A stretch of 64,000 bases of DNA from JAGOMX01 sp041738135 (GCA_041738135.1 JBGSQK010000077.1:1-64000), one strand, 5' to 3'; counted from the first letter of the stretch, positions 16,554 to 25,728 are shown. The notes: generated by a model from the letters alone, not told the origin. Numbers and translations are program-made.

Positions 16554-17294
16554 ATGTATACAAAAAATACAATTCTAGTTCTTTCGCTATTATTTATCAT
16601 AACATCAAGCTCCTCTGCTTCAGAGAACAATGCTGTAGGCAATAAAGCTCCAACTACCGAACAGATACAGACTGAATCCCTTGCAAAACAGGGAGATCCT
16701 AAGGCGCTTTACGACCTCAGCGTTACCTATCGTGATGGGGTGAGTGTAAAAAAAGATGTTACCATGGAGCTGAAATGGCTTAAGCTGTCAGCCGAAAAAG
16801 GGTACCCAGTAGCACAAGTTGCGTTGGGGGTAAAGTATTACCGCGGTCAAGATGTTAAAAAGGATCTAAACAAAGCTGTGGAGTTATACAAACTAGCCGC
16901 TAAGCAGGGTAATGTAGATGCAAAATTCAACTTGGCAGAGCTGTATATTAAAGGCGAGTCGGTAATTAAAGCGGATCCCAAATTGGCTTTTAGTTTATAT
17001 AAAGAAGCTGCGGATCAGGGGCATGCTCTTGCTCAATTTAGACTTGGAGGTCTTTATTCTAGGGGGGAAAGTGGGGTTAAACAGGACTCTACTCTTGCGC
17101 TCATGTGGTACAAAAAAGCAGCGGAGCAGGGAAATGCAGAAGCTCAAAATAGTTTAGGTGGCATGTATGCGGTTGGGCAAGGCGTCAAACAGGACACGAA
17201 AGAAGCTATATTGTGGTATGAAAAAGCTGCTGCTCAAGGTAACGGAGATGCCAAGAATTCGCTTGATACATTGCGCATAACTTCAGCCAATTAA
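16554..17294 (+). CDS. Secreted Sel1-repeat protein
   Basis: A 246-aa protein with a signal peptide (residues 1-23, ending at SSASEN) and about five to six Sel1-like repeats of 36 residues covering residues 45-235. Typical units read LYxxG-x-VKKD then A-x-x-(W/L)-Y-(K/E)-x-AAxQG and A-x-x-x-L. Sel1 repeats form an alpha/alpha solenoid that mediates protein binding, and in intracellular bacteria such proteins are often linked to host interaction. GGAGG lies close to the start. A partner cannot be deduced. Confidence 0.88.
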   Translation: MYTKNTILVLSLLFIITSSSSASENNAVGNKAPTTEQIQTESLAKQGDPKALYDLSVTYRDGVSVKKDVTMELKWLKLSAEKGYPVAQVALGVKYYRGQDVKKDLNKAVELYKLAAKQGNVDAKFNLAELYIKGESVIKADPKLAFSLYKEAADQGHALAQFRLGGLYSRGESGVKQDSTLALMWYKKAAEQGNAEAQNSLGGMYAVGQGVKQDTKEAILWYEKAAAQGNGDAKNSLDTLRITSAN

Positions 17295-17326
17295 TTTGAA
17301 CCAGTGAGCTAAAGGGAGAAAAAAAA

Positions 17327-17584
17327 ATGTCAAACAAGCTAAGCAAAATTTTATTAATGAGCAGCATAGGTCTGTTCTTTGTATCCATAGGAATGCCAGC
17401 AAACGCTGTTCAGCGTGAAAGTGATGACTTTTCTAATACAATCGATTTTGGCGATGAAGATGATATTGGACCAAATATGGGGGACAAATATGATTCTGGT
17501 CCGAATATACAAGTGGATCCCTATTTAGGCGAGGAGCAGGAGGATTTTGAAGATAGAAGAGAACCTCTTGGCGAGGACTATTGA
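17327..17584 (+). CDS. Small acidic secreted protein
   Basis: An 85-aa protein with AAAGGGAG before the ATG, 32 bases after the Sel1 gene and probably cotranscribed with it. Residues 1-27 form a signal peptide ending at NAVQ. The mature part is strongly acidic and contains a loose repeat, GDEDDIGPNMGDKYDSGPN (two GPN units), suggesting a disordered or calcium-binding segment. No family recognised. Confidence 0.6.
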   Translation: MSNKLSKILLMSSIGLFFVSIGMPANAVQRESDDFSNTIDFGDEDDIGPNMGDKYDSGPNIQVDPYLGEEQEDFEDRREPLGEDY

Positions 17585-17588
17585 GGGG

Positions 17589-18209
17589 TTAACAAATTAG
17601 CCATTTCTTAGGAAATTTGTCTGCTGCGAAAGCTAGATAAAGACTGTCTATCATCATATGCAAATACTTCTGCTTCGGTTGCTTACTGTTCTTTCCTAGA
17701 AAGAATGGCGGGGAATCCATGAAGGGTGCGGAAGCGGATGAGATGATAAAATAGCTCACCATGTGCGGGTCCAGTTCTGACCTGACTTCACCTTTGGATT
17801 GAAATTCTTTGATTTGTGGCGAAAGATCTATGAGGTCATTTCTGTTGACGCCTTGTATGTCTTCTGTGGATTTTTCAAGTCGTTGCCATGATATAAGACG
17901 TGCTATGGCTGGATTTTTGTTGTAGACCTGAAAGCGGAACGTCACAAAAGCTGTGAGAAAATTTTTGAAAGTATCTGTGGGAAAGGTAATCTGATCCAAG
18001 GCTTCTTCATCTTCGCCCCGAATCAAATTTGCTTTGACTGTTTTCCAGAGATTCTCTTTGCTATCAAAATGATGATAGATCAAACTTTTATTTATTCCCG
18101 CTTTGTCAGCTATATGATTGATAGAGGTGCCTTCGTACCCTTTTTCCAAAAAGATGCTTTCGGCAGCTGCTAGAATCCTTAAGGCGGTACCATTAAGTTT
18201 AGTCATCAT
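17589..18209 (-). CDS. TetR/AcrR-family transcriptional repressor
   Basis: A 206-aa regulator starting at ATG 18209, with AAAGGA five bases upstream; the longer open frame to 18284 runs through its own operator region and is rejected. The N-terminal helix-turn-helix is clear (RILAAAESIFLEKGYEGTSI, then IADKAGINKSLIYHHF). The C-terminal ligand domain is typical in size. Divergent to it lies a pair of secreted paralogues behind a promoter flanked by two TGAACG/CGTTCA palindromes, the expected TetR binding sites. It most likely represses itself and that pair. The ligand is unknown. Confidence 0.92.
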   Translation of the reverse strand: MMTKLNGTALRILAAAESIFLEKGYEGTSINHIADKAGINKSLIYHHFDSKENLWKTVKANLIRGEDEEALDQITFPTDTFKNFLTAFVTFRFQVYNKNPAIARLISWQRLEKSTEDIQGVNRNDLIDLSPQIKEFQSKGEVRSELDPHMVSYFIISSASAPFMDSPPFFLGKNSKQPKQKYLHMMIDSLYLAFAADKFPKKWLIC

Positions 18210-18269
18210 CGTAATCCTTTCATTCCATAGTAGCCTGTAACGCTGCATGTTTGCAAGCGGTAAATAAAC

Positions 18270-18347
18270 TGAACGTTCGTTCAATAATTATGTTGACATC
18301 CAAATTTAATATACCTATAACTGGAAAGAAGTTGAACGATCGTTCAA
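18270..18347 (+). promoter_or_regulatory. TetR operators around a consensus promoter
   Basis: Two palindromes flank the promoter: TGAACGTTCGTTCA at 18270-18283 (7-bp arms TGAACGn/nCGTTCA) and a perfect 16-bp TTGAACGATCGTTCAA at 18332-18347. Between them are a consensus -35 TTGACA (18293-18298) and, 17 bases on, TATAAC (18316-18321), pointing toward the gene at 18377. Binding by the adjacent TetR protein would block RNA polymerase from both sides. Confidence 0.82.
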
Positions 18348-18376
18348 TGATTGTGTAGTTTAGAAAGGAAATAGTT

Positions 18377-18823
18377 ATGAAAAAGAGTGTATTAGTCATT
18401 TCGCTGTTTATTGGTGCAAGTGGCAACATTATGGCCGTAACGCCGGAGCAAATTCTGGCGGATGGTAAGGATACGTTTGCCAAAAAGGGAGTGACCATTA
18501 GAAAAGGTTCTGTGGCGGCCCTGATTATGAATGTCCAATTGCTAAATGTTGAACTGAAGGCCCATGAGTCTAGTGATAAGGTCGAGGGGGCAATCAAAGA
18601 TTTGCGCGAGGCGATTCCGGCCCTTGAGGCTATAGACGTAATGAATGTGTTTCAGGTTAGTGATTGGTTTGAAAGTGAAGAAAGACCTGGCAATGTTATG
18701 GTGGGCGTATTGTTCCTGCAACAATTTCCCCAGTATTTGACACAACCCATAAGGGAGAGGCTCAGGCATATATCTGTTAAGGCGCATTCAAGGGTGAAGG
18801 CGGAAATTGCAACACTAATTTAA
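18377..18823 (+). CDS. TetR-controlled secreted protein, paralogue 1
   Basis: A 148-aa protein with AAAGGA before the ATG and a signal peptide ending near IMAV. It resembles the next gene throughout: both have a T(P/S)EQI mature start, a 'KGV-x-(I/V)RKG(S/T)' motif, a central basic/acidic helix with 'I-x-A-(I/L)-D', and a '(G)NVMVGVL / GKVLVAVM' strand followed by (P)-x-L(T/M)-x-x-(I/V)R. Tandem duplicates under one regulated promoter suggest a periplasmic or exported pair acting together. No family recognised. Confidence 0.72.
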   Translation: MKKSVLVISLFIGASGNIMAVTPEQILADGKDTFAKKGVTIRKGSVAALIMNVQLLNVELKAHESSDKVEGAIKDLREAIPALEAIDVMNVFQVSDWFESEERPGNVMVGVLFLQQFPQYLTQPIRERLRHISVKAHSRVKAEIATLI

Positions 18824-18838
18824 TTAGAGGAGTTTCTT

Positions 18839-19306
18839 ATGCAGAATATTATAACTACAGTTAGTCTTGGTGCTGCGTTGGCTGCCTTGGGTATTGAAAC
18901 AGCATCAGCCGTCACGTCTGAGCAAATATTTCCGCCGCATTTAAACGGTGCGGAAACCAAGGGTGTTTATGTACGTAAAGGTACCCTTGGGGCGACTTTT
19001 GCTAATATTTTGGCTTTGGATAAGTTGTTGGCCTCGGACGGGCAGGGCCCTGAAATCATGGCTATTATGAAGGATCAGCGAGAGCTGAGCAGGTCTATTC
19101 AGGCGCTCGACTTGTTTGAGCTGCAACCCATCGAAAGTTGGTTGCAGGATCGGTCAAGGCAGGGGAAGGTTTTGGTTGCTGTTATGACACTCAAGGACTG
19201 TCCTGAGTTGATGACGGATCGCGTTAGACGGCTGCTAGAAGAGCAGATGAGCTCTGGTCATCCCATAGTACAGGCTGAGATGCAGAAGGTTTTAGGCATC
19301 AGTTAA
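18839..19306 (+). CDS. TetR-controlled secreted protein, paralogue 2
   Basis: A 155-aa protein that begins 15 bases after its paralogue, with GAGGAG upstream. The signal peptide ends at ASAV. It keeps the same KGVYVRKG motif, internal charged helix (IMKDQRELSRSIQALD) and KVLVAVMTL strand. The first paralogue lacks its single Cys (KDCPEL). The operon appears to end at the family B repeat fragment. Function unknown; regulation by the divergent TetR gene is inferred from the operators. Confidence 0.72.
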   Translation: MQNIITTVSLGAALAALGIETASAVTSEQIFPPHLNGAETKGVYVRKGTLGATFANILALDKLLASDGQGPEIMAIMKDQRELSRSIQALDLFELQPIESWLQDRSRQGKVLVAVMTLKDCPELMTDRVRRLLEEQMSSGHPIVQAEMQKVLGIS

Positions 19307-19326
19307 GTCCGGAAGCACAAAAGTAC

Positions 19327-19380
19327 ATACTGAGTCGTTTATAGTGCGGACCCCGGCTCAAGGCCGGGGACGAACGGGAG
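19327..19380. repeat. Dispersed repeat, family B (right-half fragment)
   Basis: Carries ACATACTGAGTCG and then CCCCGGCTCAAGGCCGGGG (19351-19369) and CGAAC, matching the interior and right arm of the complete copy at 6604-6729. The left arm is missing. Confidence 0.75.
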
Positions 19381-19539
19381 GGCGACAGTTAATTTTTAGT
19401 AAATTATCCGCCCATAATTTCCCATCTTTTTCAATGTTCCCCCATATTTATGCCTCAGGGTCGTCTTCATTTTCTTGACAAGGAAGTCTTAATCTGCGAC
19501 AAATTATTATGGCAAGTTGTTTACATAAAAAAGGTCATA

Positions 19540-19980
19540 ATGAAACAGAACATATTCTTTTTAGCTGGTATGCTGGCTATAGCGGGCTGTAGCCCTAAGG
19601 TACACCACCAAGGTAAGGCCATTGAAGAGTCCGAAATCCAGCAGATTAAGGTTAATGAGCACAGCAAAGAAGATGTCTCCCGCATGTTGGGCAGTCCTAC
19701 TATGCAATCCATGTTCCAAGATGACCGCTGGTATTATTTCTCAAAGACCACGGAAACAACTGCTTTCTTAAAACCAGTCGCTTCTGAACAAAATATCTAT
19801 GTAATCAATTTCAATAAATCTGGAAAAGTGAGAGAAGTTAAGCATTTAAATCTTGATAATTCGCAAAACGTTTCTTATGTAAATAGAGAGACCCCCACAA
19901 CGGGTCAGGATACGTCTATGTTGCAACAGTTGTTTGGTAACTTTGGCCGGATAACCCGAAGCGATAAGATGGAGAAGTAA
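19540..19980 (+). CDS. bamE: Outer membrane assembly lipoprotein BamE (SmpA/OmlA)
   Basis: A lipoprotein of the BAM complex that inserts beta-barrel proteins into the outer membrane. The start at 19540 follows AAAAAGG with good spacing; an upstream in-frame start at 19450 would bury the signal peptide. The lipobox is AIAGC (Cys20). The SmpA/OmlA core includes VNEHSKEDVSRMLGSPT and DDRWYYFSKTTE. The 146-aa length is typical for alphaproteobacteria. Confidence 0.92.
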   Translation: MKQNIFFLAGMLAIAGCSPKVHHQGKAIEESEIQQIKVNEHSKEDVSRMLGSPTMQSMFQDDRWYYFSKTTETTAFLKPVASEQNIYVINFNKSGKVREVKHLNLDNSQNVSYVNRETPTTGQDTSMLQQLFGNFGRITRSDKMEK

Positions 19981-20062
19981 CGTACTGACAGTTATTTGGC
20001 GGAAGTAACTTCAACTTAAGGCAAACTGCCGTTAAGTTAAGGGGAGGGTCATCACCGCGCTT

Positions 20063-20177
20063 CCGTCATTGCGAGCCCCACTTGGGGCGTGGCAATCCAC
20101 TTTGGTGTCGCTGTTGTACGCTGGTTTGTTGCGGTAAAAGTAGATTGCCACGCCCTAAGAAGGGCTCGCAATGACGG
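20063..20177. repeat. Dispersed inverted repeat, family A
   Basis: Terminal arms CCGTCATTGCGAGCCC (20063-20078) and GGGCTCGCAATGACGG (20162-20177) are perfect complements. Inner arms GGGGCGTGGCAATC-x-ACTTT and AAAGTAGATTGCCACGCCC also pair. A second copy is at 39159-39276 and a collapsed remnant at 29255-29274. There is no open frame inside, so it is a non-autonomous palindromic element. Confidence 0.85.
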
Positions 20178-20306
20178 GAATTGGCTATGAAGAATACGAA
20201 TAACATTACCCAAATGCATGGTTTGCATTGCGAAATGTTATTCGACAAATTGTTAAAAATTTACGAAGCTTTACAATTGAAACATAAATTGAAGTAAGGA
20301 GATCAG

Positions 20307-21611
20307 ATGTCACAGGCATATCAAGGCTCACAGACTCATTCTAAGTTTTCGTCCATATTGCCCTGGATCGTTTGGTCCAGTCCGGTATTGTTCTATTTTT
20401 ATCAGTTCACCATCAGGGTATCGCCCAGTGTGTTAGCTGATGACATTATGGCTGACCTTGGTTTGCATGCAACCGCTATGGGCGCTTTGGCATCTTGGTA
20501 CTATATTGGCTATACAGGGATGCAAATTCCTGTTGGATTGCTAATTGATAGGGTGGGTGTACGTCTACCCTTATTTGTTGCGACCCTCATGTGTGTGACT
20601 GGTTGCTACCTGTTCTCTATCACTGATAATTTGGCAATTATGTCCGCTGGTCGTTTGATGATGGGTATTGGTTCTGCGCTTGGTTTCTTGTCCTGCGTAA
20701 AGACAGCCAGCCTGTGGTTTTCACCGCAACGTCTGGGCTTGATTATTGGTTTGACCATGATGATTGGTACTATGGGTGCTACTTTTGGTGGTATGCCTTT
20801 GTCCGAACTGGTGGAACACATAGGTTGGCGTTCTACGGTGCAAGGCCTTGGTATTCTTGGGCTCGTGTTAGCAGGTTATGCCTTGCTGGTGATCAAAGAA
20901 AACAAACATTCTCCCTATCAGTCACAGGTCAATCATGATGGCAAGCATTGGATGGAACCGGTTGCCGAAGCGTTAAAAGAGATCCTGACAAACAAGTATA
21001 CCTACATCTTCGGTCTTTATGGCGGCATGATGTATGTGCATTTATCGGGTTTTGCGGACCTTTGGGGGCCAACTTTTATTTCGCAGACCTATGGCGAAGA
21101 TAAAAGTCTATCAGCCGGTGCAGTAAGCATGATCTATTTCGGTGTTGCTGCTGGTGCGCCAATTTCTGCGCTGCTTGCAGACTATCTACAAAGCTATCGT
21201 AAAGTTCTTTTGGCAGGTGCTTTGGGAGCATTGTGTTTATTTACAGCTCATCTTTACATGGTGCATTTACCTTTTGAATCCCTTTATCCCATGTACTTTG
21301 GAGTTGGTTTATTCTCAGGTTCACAATTCCTTTGCTTTGCGGCTGTTTGCGCCGGTAATTGTCATGGAAAAACAGGTACGGCTGCCGGTATTCACAACAT
21401 GATGTGTATGGCCAGCGGTATTATATTCCAACCATTAATCGGCTATTTGCTGGACTTTAACTGGGATGGTAAATTGGTAGAAAACTCACCATTTTATGCA
21501 TCAAGCGATTATAACTTGGCACTTATAGTCATACCGGCTAGTCTGGCGATCGCAGCAACAGCGTGTTTATTTATGAAAGAGACTTATAAAGCAAAGGTAG
21601 CTCAAGGATGA
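20307..21611 (+). CDS. MFS transporter (tandem copy 1)
   Basis: A 434-aa, 12-helix major facilitator with AAGGAG five bases before the ATG. The motif A equivalent between helices 2 and 3 is GLLIDRVGVRLPL, and the N-terminus has the FTIRVSPSVLADDI signature shared with its neighbour. Helix 4 holds RLMMGIGSALGFLSCVKTAS, nearly identical in the second copy. The 3' end overlaps the second transporter by 4 bases, so they are coexpressed. Related transporters are frequent in intracellular bacteria, where some import host amino acids or nucleosides, but the substrate cannot be read from sequence. Confidence 0.88.
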   Translation: MSQAYQGSQTHSKFSSILPWIVWSSPVLFYFYQFTIRVSPSVLADDIMADLGLHATAMGALASWYYIGYTGMQIPVGLLIDRVGVRLPLFVATLMCVTGCYLFSITDNLAIMSAGRLMMGIGSALGFLSCVKTASLWFSPQRLGLIIGLTMMIGTMGATFGGMPLSELVEHIGWRSTVQGLGILGLVLAGYALLVIKENKHSPYQSQVNHDGKHWMEPVAEALKEILTNKYTYIFGLYGGMMYVHLSGFADLWGPTFISQTYGEDKSLSAGAVSMIYFGVAAGAPISALLADYLQSYRKVLLAGALGALCLFTAHLYMVHLPFESLYPMYFGVGLFSGSQFLCFAAVCAGNCHGKTGTAAGIHNMMCMASGIIFQPLIGYLLDFNWDGKLVENSPFYASSDYNLALIVIPASLAIAATACLFMKETYKAKVAQG

Positions 21612-22894
21612 GTGCAGAAGCGGATTACTCACAAGATAACTATCCACAATGGAGATCTTGGGCAACATGGGGCTGCGCTGCAGCCTTTTTCTTTTATCAG
21701 TTCGTCGTTAGAGTATCCCCGAGCGTTTTTACCAATGAGCTCATGCAGGACTTAGGCATATCCGCATGTGAATACGGCGCACTGATTAGCGTCTACTACA
21801 TGAGCTACAGTAGCGTGCAGCTGTTTGTGGGGCTTACCTTAGACAGGCTTGGCGTACGCTATCCTTTGGTATTGGCTTCCCTTTTAATTTGCACAGGCTG
21901 TTTGGTTTTCTCCACATCCAGTGATATGTTTATGTTGAAATTCGCCCGTTTTATCATAGGTGTGGGCTCCGCATTAGGCTTTTTATCTTGTGTTAAAACC
22001 GCATCCATGTGGTTTACCTCCGAACGTATTGGCCTCATGATAGGTCTTAGCGTGCTCATTGGTATGGCAGGTGGAACTTCTGGTGGATATCCAATGGCTT
22101 ATCTGGTCAGCTATGTGGGCTGGCGTGAAAGCATGTTGATTCTGGCTGTTATAGCGGCGGCCATAGGTGTCGTTACTTTCATAATGGCCCGCGACAGAAA
22201 GCAACCTGTGGGTCATTCGCAGGTAGAAGAAGACCATGACATTACCATTCTTGAATCCATAAAGATCCTCTTAAGCAATCCACAAACATACCTATATGGA
22301 GTTTTTGGAGCTTTGATGTTTGTGCCTATGAGCGCATTCGTGGATGCATGGGGAATTAAGTATATTATGATGCTTTATGATGTGGAAAATCTACAAGCAT
22401 CAGGTGCTGTTTCTATGACTTATATAGGTGTTGGCGCCAGCGGTCCGCTATTGGCCATGGTTGCGGATCATTGGCGCAGCTATAAAAAGTTGATGATGCT
22501 TGGTTCATTGGCCAGCTTTGCATTTTATATGGTCGCCATATATATCCAGCTGCCATCGCTCTATTACACATATCCGTTGTTCTTCGCTACAGGTTTTGCG
22601 TTGGGTGCGCAGTTCTTTGCATTTGCAAGTATTATTGAGCTCAACCCGCGTCAAGTATCTGGAACCGCCAGCGGTTTGCAGAATATGGCTTGTATGTATG
22701 GCAGTGGCTTTTCCGTTTATCTGATTGGCCTCATCCTGGATTATTTAAGCGATGGTAAATTGGATGACGTGATTTCTCGCTATACGGTTGGCGATTTCCA
22801 TATTGCTCTTGCAACGGTGCCGATCAGCATCCTTGTGGCATGTGGTCTGTTGCTGTTTATTAAGGAAGCCTATCCACAGGAAGAAAGCACATAA
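21608..22894 (+). CDS. MFS transporter (tandem copy 2)
   Basis: A 428-aa paralogue of the preceding gene, with motif A as GLTLDRLGVRYPL, the VVRVSPSVFTNEL signature and RFIIGVGSALGFLSCVKTAS. The ATGA overlap points to translational coupling. Both halves keep 12 helices and no truncation is seen. Retention of two diverged tandem copies suggests two related substrates or a heterodimer-like partnership; neither is proven. Confidence 0.88.
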   Translation: MSAEADYSQDNYPQWRSWATWGCAAAFFFYQFVVRVSPSVFTNELMQDLGISACEYGALISVYYMSYSSVQLFVGLTLDRLGVRYPLVLASLLICTGCLVFSTSSDMFMLKFARFIIGVGSALGFLSCVKTASMWFTSERIGLMIGLSVLIGMAGGTSGGYPMAYLVSYVGWRESMLILAVIAAAIGVVTFIMARDRKQPVGHSQVEEDHDITILESIKILLSNPQTYLYGVFGALMFVPMSAFVDAWGIKYIMMLYDVENLQASGAVSMTYIGVGASGPLLAMVADHWRSYKKLMMLGSLASFAFYMVAIYIQLPSLYYTYPLFFATGFALGAQFFAFASIIELNPRQVSGTASGLQNMACMYGSGFSVYLIGLILDYLSDGKLDDVISRYTVGDFHIALATVPISILVACGLLLFIKEAYPQEEST

Positions 22895-22969
22895 TTTTCT
22901 GTACAAAAACCGCCGGAAATGTTATTTCTGGCCCATATTTATGCGTAATAAAATTAAAGGTAAAACACT

Positions 22970-23797
22970 ATGACTGGACTAAATACACTGATGGCAGGTA
23001 AGCGCGGACTCATTATGGGCGTTGCCAATGATCGCTCAATTGCATGGGGAATAACCAAAGCTTTGGCTGACCAAGGTGCTGAGCTTGCATTTACCTACCA
23101 GGGTGAAGCTCTGGGAAAGCGTGTTTTGCCTTTGGCTGAATCTGTGGGATCAGATATCGTATTGCCATGCGATGTGACGGATCAAAGTAGCATTGAATCA
23201 GTGTTTGCGACGCTCAAAGAAAAATGGGGCGGCCTTGATTTCTTGGTGCATGCCATCGCTTTTTCCGACAAGGATGAGCTTAAGGGGCGCTATATCGATA
23301 CAAGCCGTGAGAACTTCCTGCAGACCATGGAGATTTCTTGTTTTTCATTCACGTCCATTGCTCGCCATGCGGCTGAATTAATGGGTGAAAATGGCAGTAT
23401 GCTGACGCTGACTTATTACGGTGCTGAAAAGGTTATGCCACACTATAACGTGATGGGTGTGGCCAAGGCTGCGCTTGAGGCAAGTGTGCGTTATATGGCT
23501 GCCGATCTGGGTAAAGCCAATATTCGTGTGAATGCCATTTCTGCAGGCCCCGTGAAAACTTTGGCTGCATCAGGTATCGGTGATTTCCGTTATATATTGA
23601 AGTGGAACGAGTATAACTCACCTCTGCGCCGCAATGTGAGTATTGACGAAATAGGCCAGACAGCTGTTTACCTATTGAGCGAGATGTCTTCTGCTGTAAC
23701 CGGTGAAGTTCACCATGTGGATTGTGGTTATCATACGGTCGGTATGAAAGCTGCGGATGCGCCGGACATTTCAGTCGTTTCTGATAATGCTGCCTAA
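22970..23797 (+). CDS. fabI: Enoyl-[acyl-carrier-protein] reductase (NADH)
   Basis: Reduces trans-2-enoyl-ACP in the last step of each type II fatty acid elongation cycle. The 275-aa SDR-fold protein has the FabI N-terminus (GKRGLIMGVANDRSIAWGI), the catalytic YYGAEKVMPHYNVMGVAKA with Tyr-x6-Lys, and the substrate-loop region AISAGPVKTLAASGI. AAAGG precedes the ATG by nine bases. The 3' end overlaps miaB by 11 bases, so the two are coupled. Confidence 0.95.
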   Translation: MTGLNTLMAGKRGLIMGVANDRSIAWGITKALADQGAELAFTYQGEALGKRVLPLAESVGSDIVLPCDVTDQSSIESVFATLKEKWGGLDFLVHAIAFSDKDELKGRYIDTSRENFLQTMEISCFSFTSIARHAAELMGENGSMLTLTYYGAEKVMPHYNVMGVAKAALEASVRYMAADLGKANIRVNAISAGPVKTLAASGIGDFRYILKWNEYNSPLRRNVSIDEIGQTAVYLLSEMSSAVTGEVHHVDCGYHTVGMKAADAPDISVVSDNAA

Positions 23798-25142
23798 AAA
23801 ATCTCTCTTTGTTAAGACATACGGCTGCCAGATGAATGTGTATGATTCTGGCCGTATGGTGGATCTGTTGGCGCCCTTGGGTTACCAAACGGTTGATACG
23901 CCAGATCACGCTGACATGGTCATTATCAACACCTGTCACATTCGCGAAAAGGCGACGGAAAAAGTATTTTCCGAGCTGGGGCGATTCAAAAAGCATAAAG
24001 ATAAGCGTGCCCTTGTCGGCAAGGAGACCATCATAGCTGTTGCCGGTTGTGTGGCTCAAGCCGAGGGTGATGAGATCATGAATCGCGCGCCGTACGTCAA
24101 TATGGTTTTCGGTCCCCAAACATATCATCGACTTCCCGAAATGATTGCACAAGCCACTCGTTCTTTGGATAAAACCGAAGGGCCGGGTAGGGGCATTCTG
24201 GATGTGGAATTCCCTATTGAGCCTAAGTTTGATTTTCTGCCTGACATTGGCACCGTAGAAGGTGGCTCAGGATTTTTAACCATCCAAGAAGGCTGCGATA
24301 AATTCTGTCATTTCTGCTGTGTACCATATACACGCGGGGCGGAGTTCTCACGACCCGTGAAGGATATTGTTAATGAAGCAGAACAACTCATTGCTAAGGG
24401 TGTTAAAGACATCACTGTACTGGGTCAGAATGTAAATGCTTATCATGGTGAAGGTGACGACGGGGAGTGGGGGCTAGGCCGTCTGCTCTACCGTTTATCA
24501 GAACTGGACGGGGTGGAGCGTTTGCGTTATACCACGTCACACCCACGGGATGTGGATGATGAGCTGATTGCGGCTCACCGGGATTTGCCTAAGGTTATGC
24601 CGTTTATCCATCTGCCCGTGCAGTCTGGCTCCGATAAGATCCTGAAAGACATGAACCGCAGGCATACCAGTGACCATTACCGTGACATCATTCGTCGCTT
24701 TCGGGAAGCTTGTCCTGAGGTAGCATTTTCATCTGACTTTATCGTCGGTTATCCTGGCGAGAATGATAAGGATTTTGAAGATACGCTGCAGCTGGTAAAA
24801 GATATTGAGTTTTCACAGAGCTTTTCATTCAAATACAGCCCGCGACATGGCACACCAGCCGCGGCCCTTGAGTATCAGGTCCCCGAATCTGTAAAGTCCG
24901 AACGCCTTGATATTCTGCAGACCTTATTACAACAGCAGCAACTGGTTTTCAACAACGCCTGTGTGGGCAAACGCATGCCCGTCATATTCGAAAAACCGGG
25001 CCGCAAACCAGGCCAATTGATTGCGAAGAGTGTGTATTTACAATCCGTCCATGTGCAGGCTGATCCGAATCTGATCGGTCAGATTATGGATGTGGATATC
25101 ATTGGCTCGGGGCAGTTTGGACTTGAGGGCCGGGTTCTATGA
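23787..25142 (+). CDS. miaB: tRNA-2-methylthio-N6-dimethylallyladenosine synthase
   Basis: Radical-SAM methylthiotransferase that modifies i6A37 of tRNAs reading UNN codons. The start at 23787 gives 451 aa, beginning MLPKKSLFVKTYGCQMN; a start at 23757 would lengthen the overlap with fabI without adding family sequence. The auxiliary cluster Cys residues are in GCQMN, NTCHIREKA and VAGCVAQ. The radical-SAM cluster is CDKFCHFCC (C-x3-C-x2-C). A TRAM domain covers the last 65 residues. All parts are present. Confidence 0.95.
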   Translation: MLPKKSLFVKTYGCQMNVYDSGRMVDLLAPLGYQTVDTPDHADMVIINTCHIREKATEKVFSELGRFKKHKDKRALVGKETIIAVAGCVAQAEGDEIMNRAPYVNMVFGPQTYHRLPEMIAQATRSLDKTEGPGRGILDVEFPIEPKFDFLPDIGTVEGGSGFLTIQEGCDKFCHFCCVPYTRGAEFSRPVKDIVNEAEQLIAKGVKDITVLGQNVNAYHGEGDDGEWGLGRLLYRLSELDGVERLRYTTSHPRDVDDELIAAHRDLPKVMPFIHLPVQSGSDKILKDMNRRHTSDHYRDIIRRFREACPEVAFSSDFIVGYPGENDKDFEDTLQLVKDIEFSQSFSFKYSPRHGTPAAALEYQVPESVKSERLDILQTLLQQQQLVFNNACVGKRMPVIFEKPGRKPGQLIAKSVYLQSVHVQADPNLIGQIMDVDIIGSGQFGLEGRVL

Positions 25143-25332
25143 GTTACTGCCATCAAGTTTAAGTAAAATGCTCGCCGAACCTCGCAATGCGGCCTGCACG
25201 CTAAGCCACGACTACCAAAACCTATTGGTAGCGTTGGCAGTCCCGAATATAGAGCTAGAGTATCCGAAGAAATAGGCAATTTTAACAATGGGTGTTGAGC
25301 TTCCTGTGGTATCGAGTTTCTGTAAGAACTAC

Positions 25333-25728
25333 TCACGGTGGCAATAGGCCGCCGGGCCAGATGGAGGGAAATGGGCCTGTGTAATTGGTCGCGTTAGCTA
25401 AATGAGTTGGTCCGTCGTGGATACCAATCAGGGTAATGATAGCTATCATCATAAGACAACCAGTCATGGCCGCTACAACTTTAAATACTTTCGACCTGAC
25501 CTTAGATCGGTGTAAGTTAATCCACATGGGGTTTGCATTTTCTACAGATTCTAACCAGATTTCGCCTTGCATGTGCTCAGGAGGATTAACGTATACCACT
25601 ACTTCTTGTGGCACAATCGGTTGCAACGGCATGGCCTCAAGATCATATTCTGGATCTGCGCTGGCCATCAAGGATTGATTGAAGAGAAACATTAAGGCTA
25701 CAATTGCAAGTTTTATAGACAAACGCAT
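25333..25728 (-). CDS. Small exported membrane protein of unknown function
   Basis: A 131-aa protein from ATG 25728, with GGAG nine bases upstream; the upstream ATG at 25770 is less likely. Residues 1-23 form a signal peptide (ending SLMASA) and residues about 85-108 a transmembrane helix (VFKVVAAMTGCLMMIAIITL), giving a type I topology with a short proline- and glycine-rich tail after the membrane. No family recognised. Confidence 0.5.
   Translation of the reverse strand: MRLSIKLAIVALMFLFNQSLMASADPEYDLEAMPLQPIVPQEVVVYVNPPEHMQGEIWLESVENANPMWINLHRSKVRSKVFKVVAAMTGCLMMIAIITLIGIHDGPTHLANATNYTGPFPSIWPGGLLPP

Noticed and set aside
25079..25336. Possible minus-strand gene after miaB
   Set aside because: Mostly antisense to miaB and the rest has no ribosome site or protein-like composition; the gap 25143-25332 is left unassigned.
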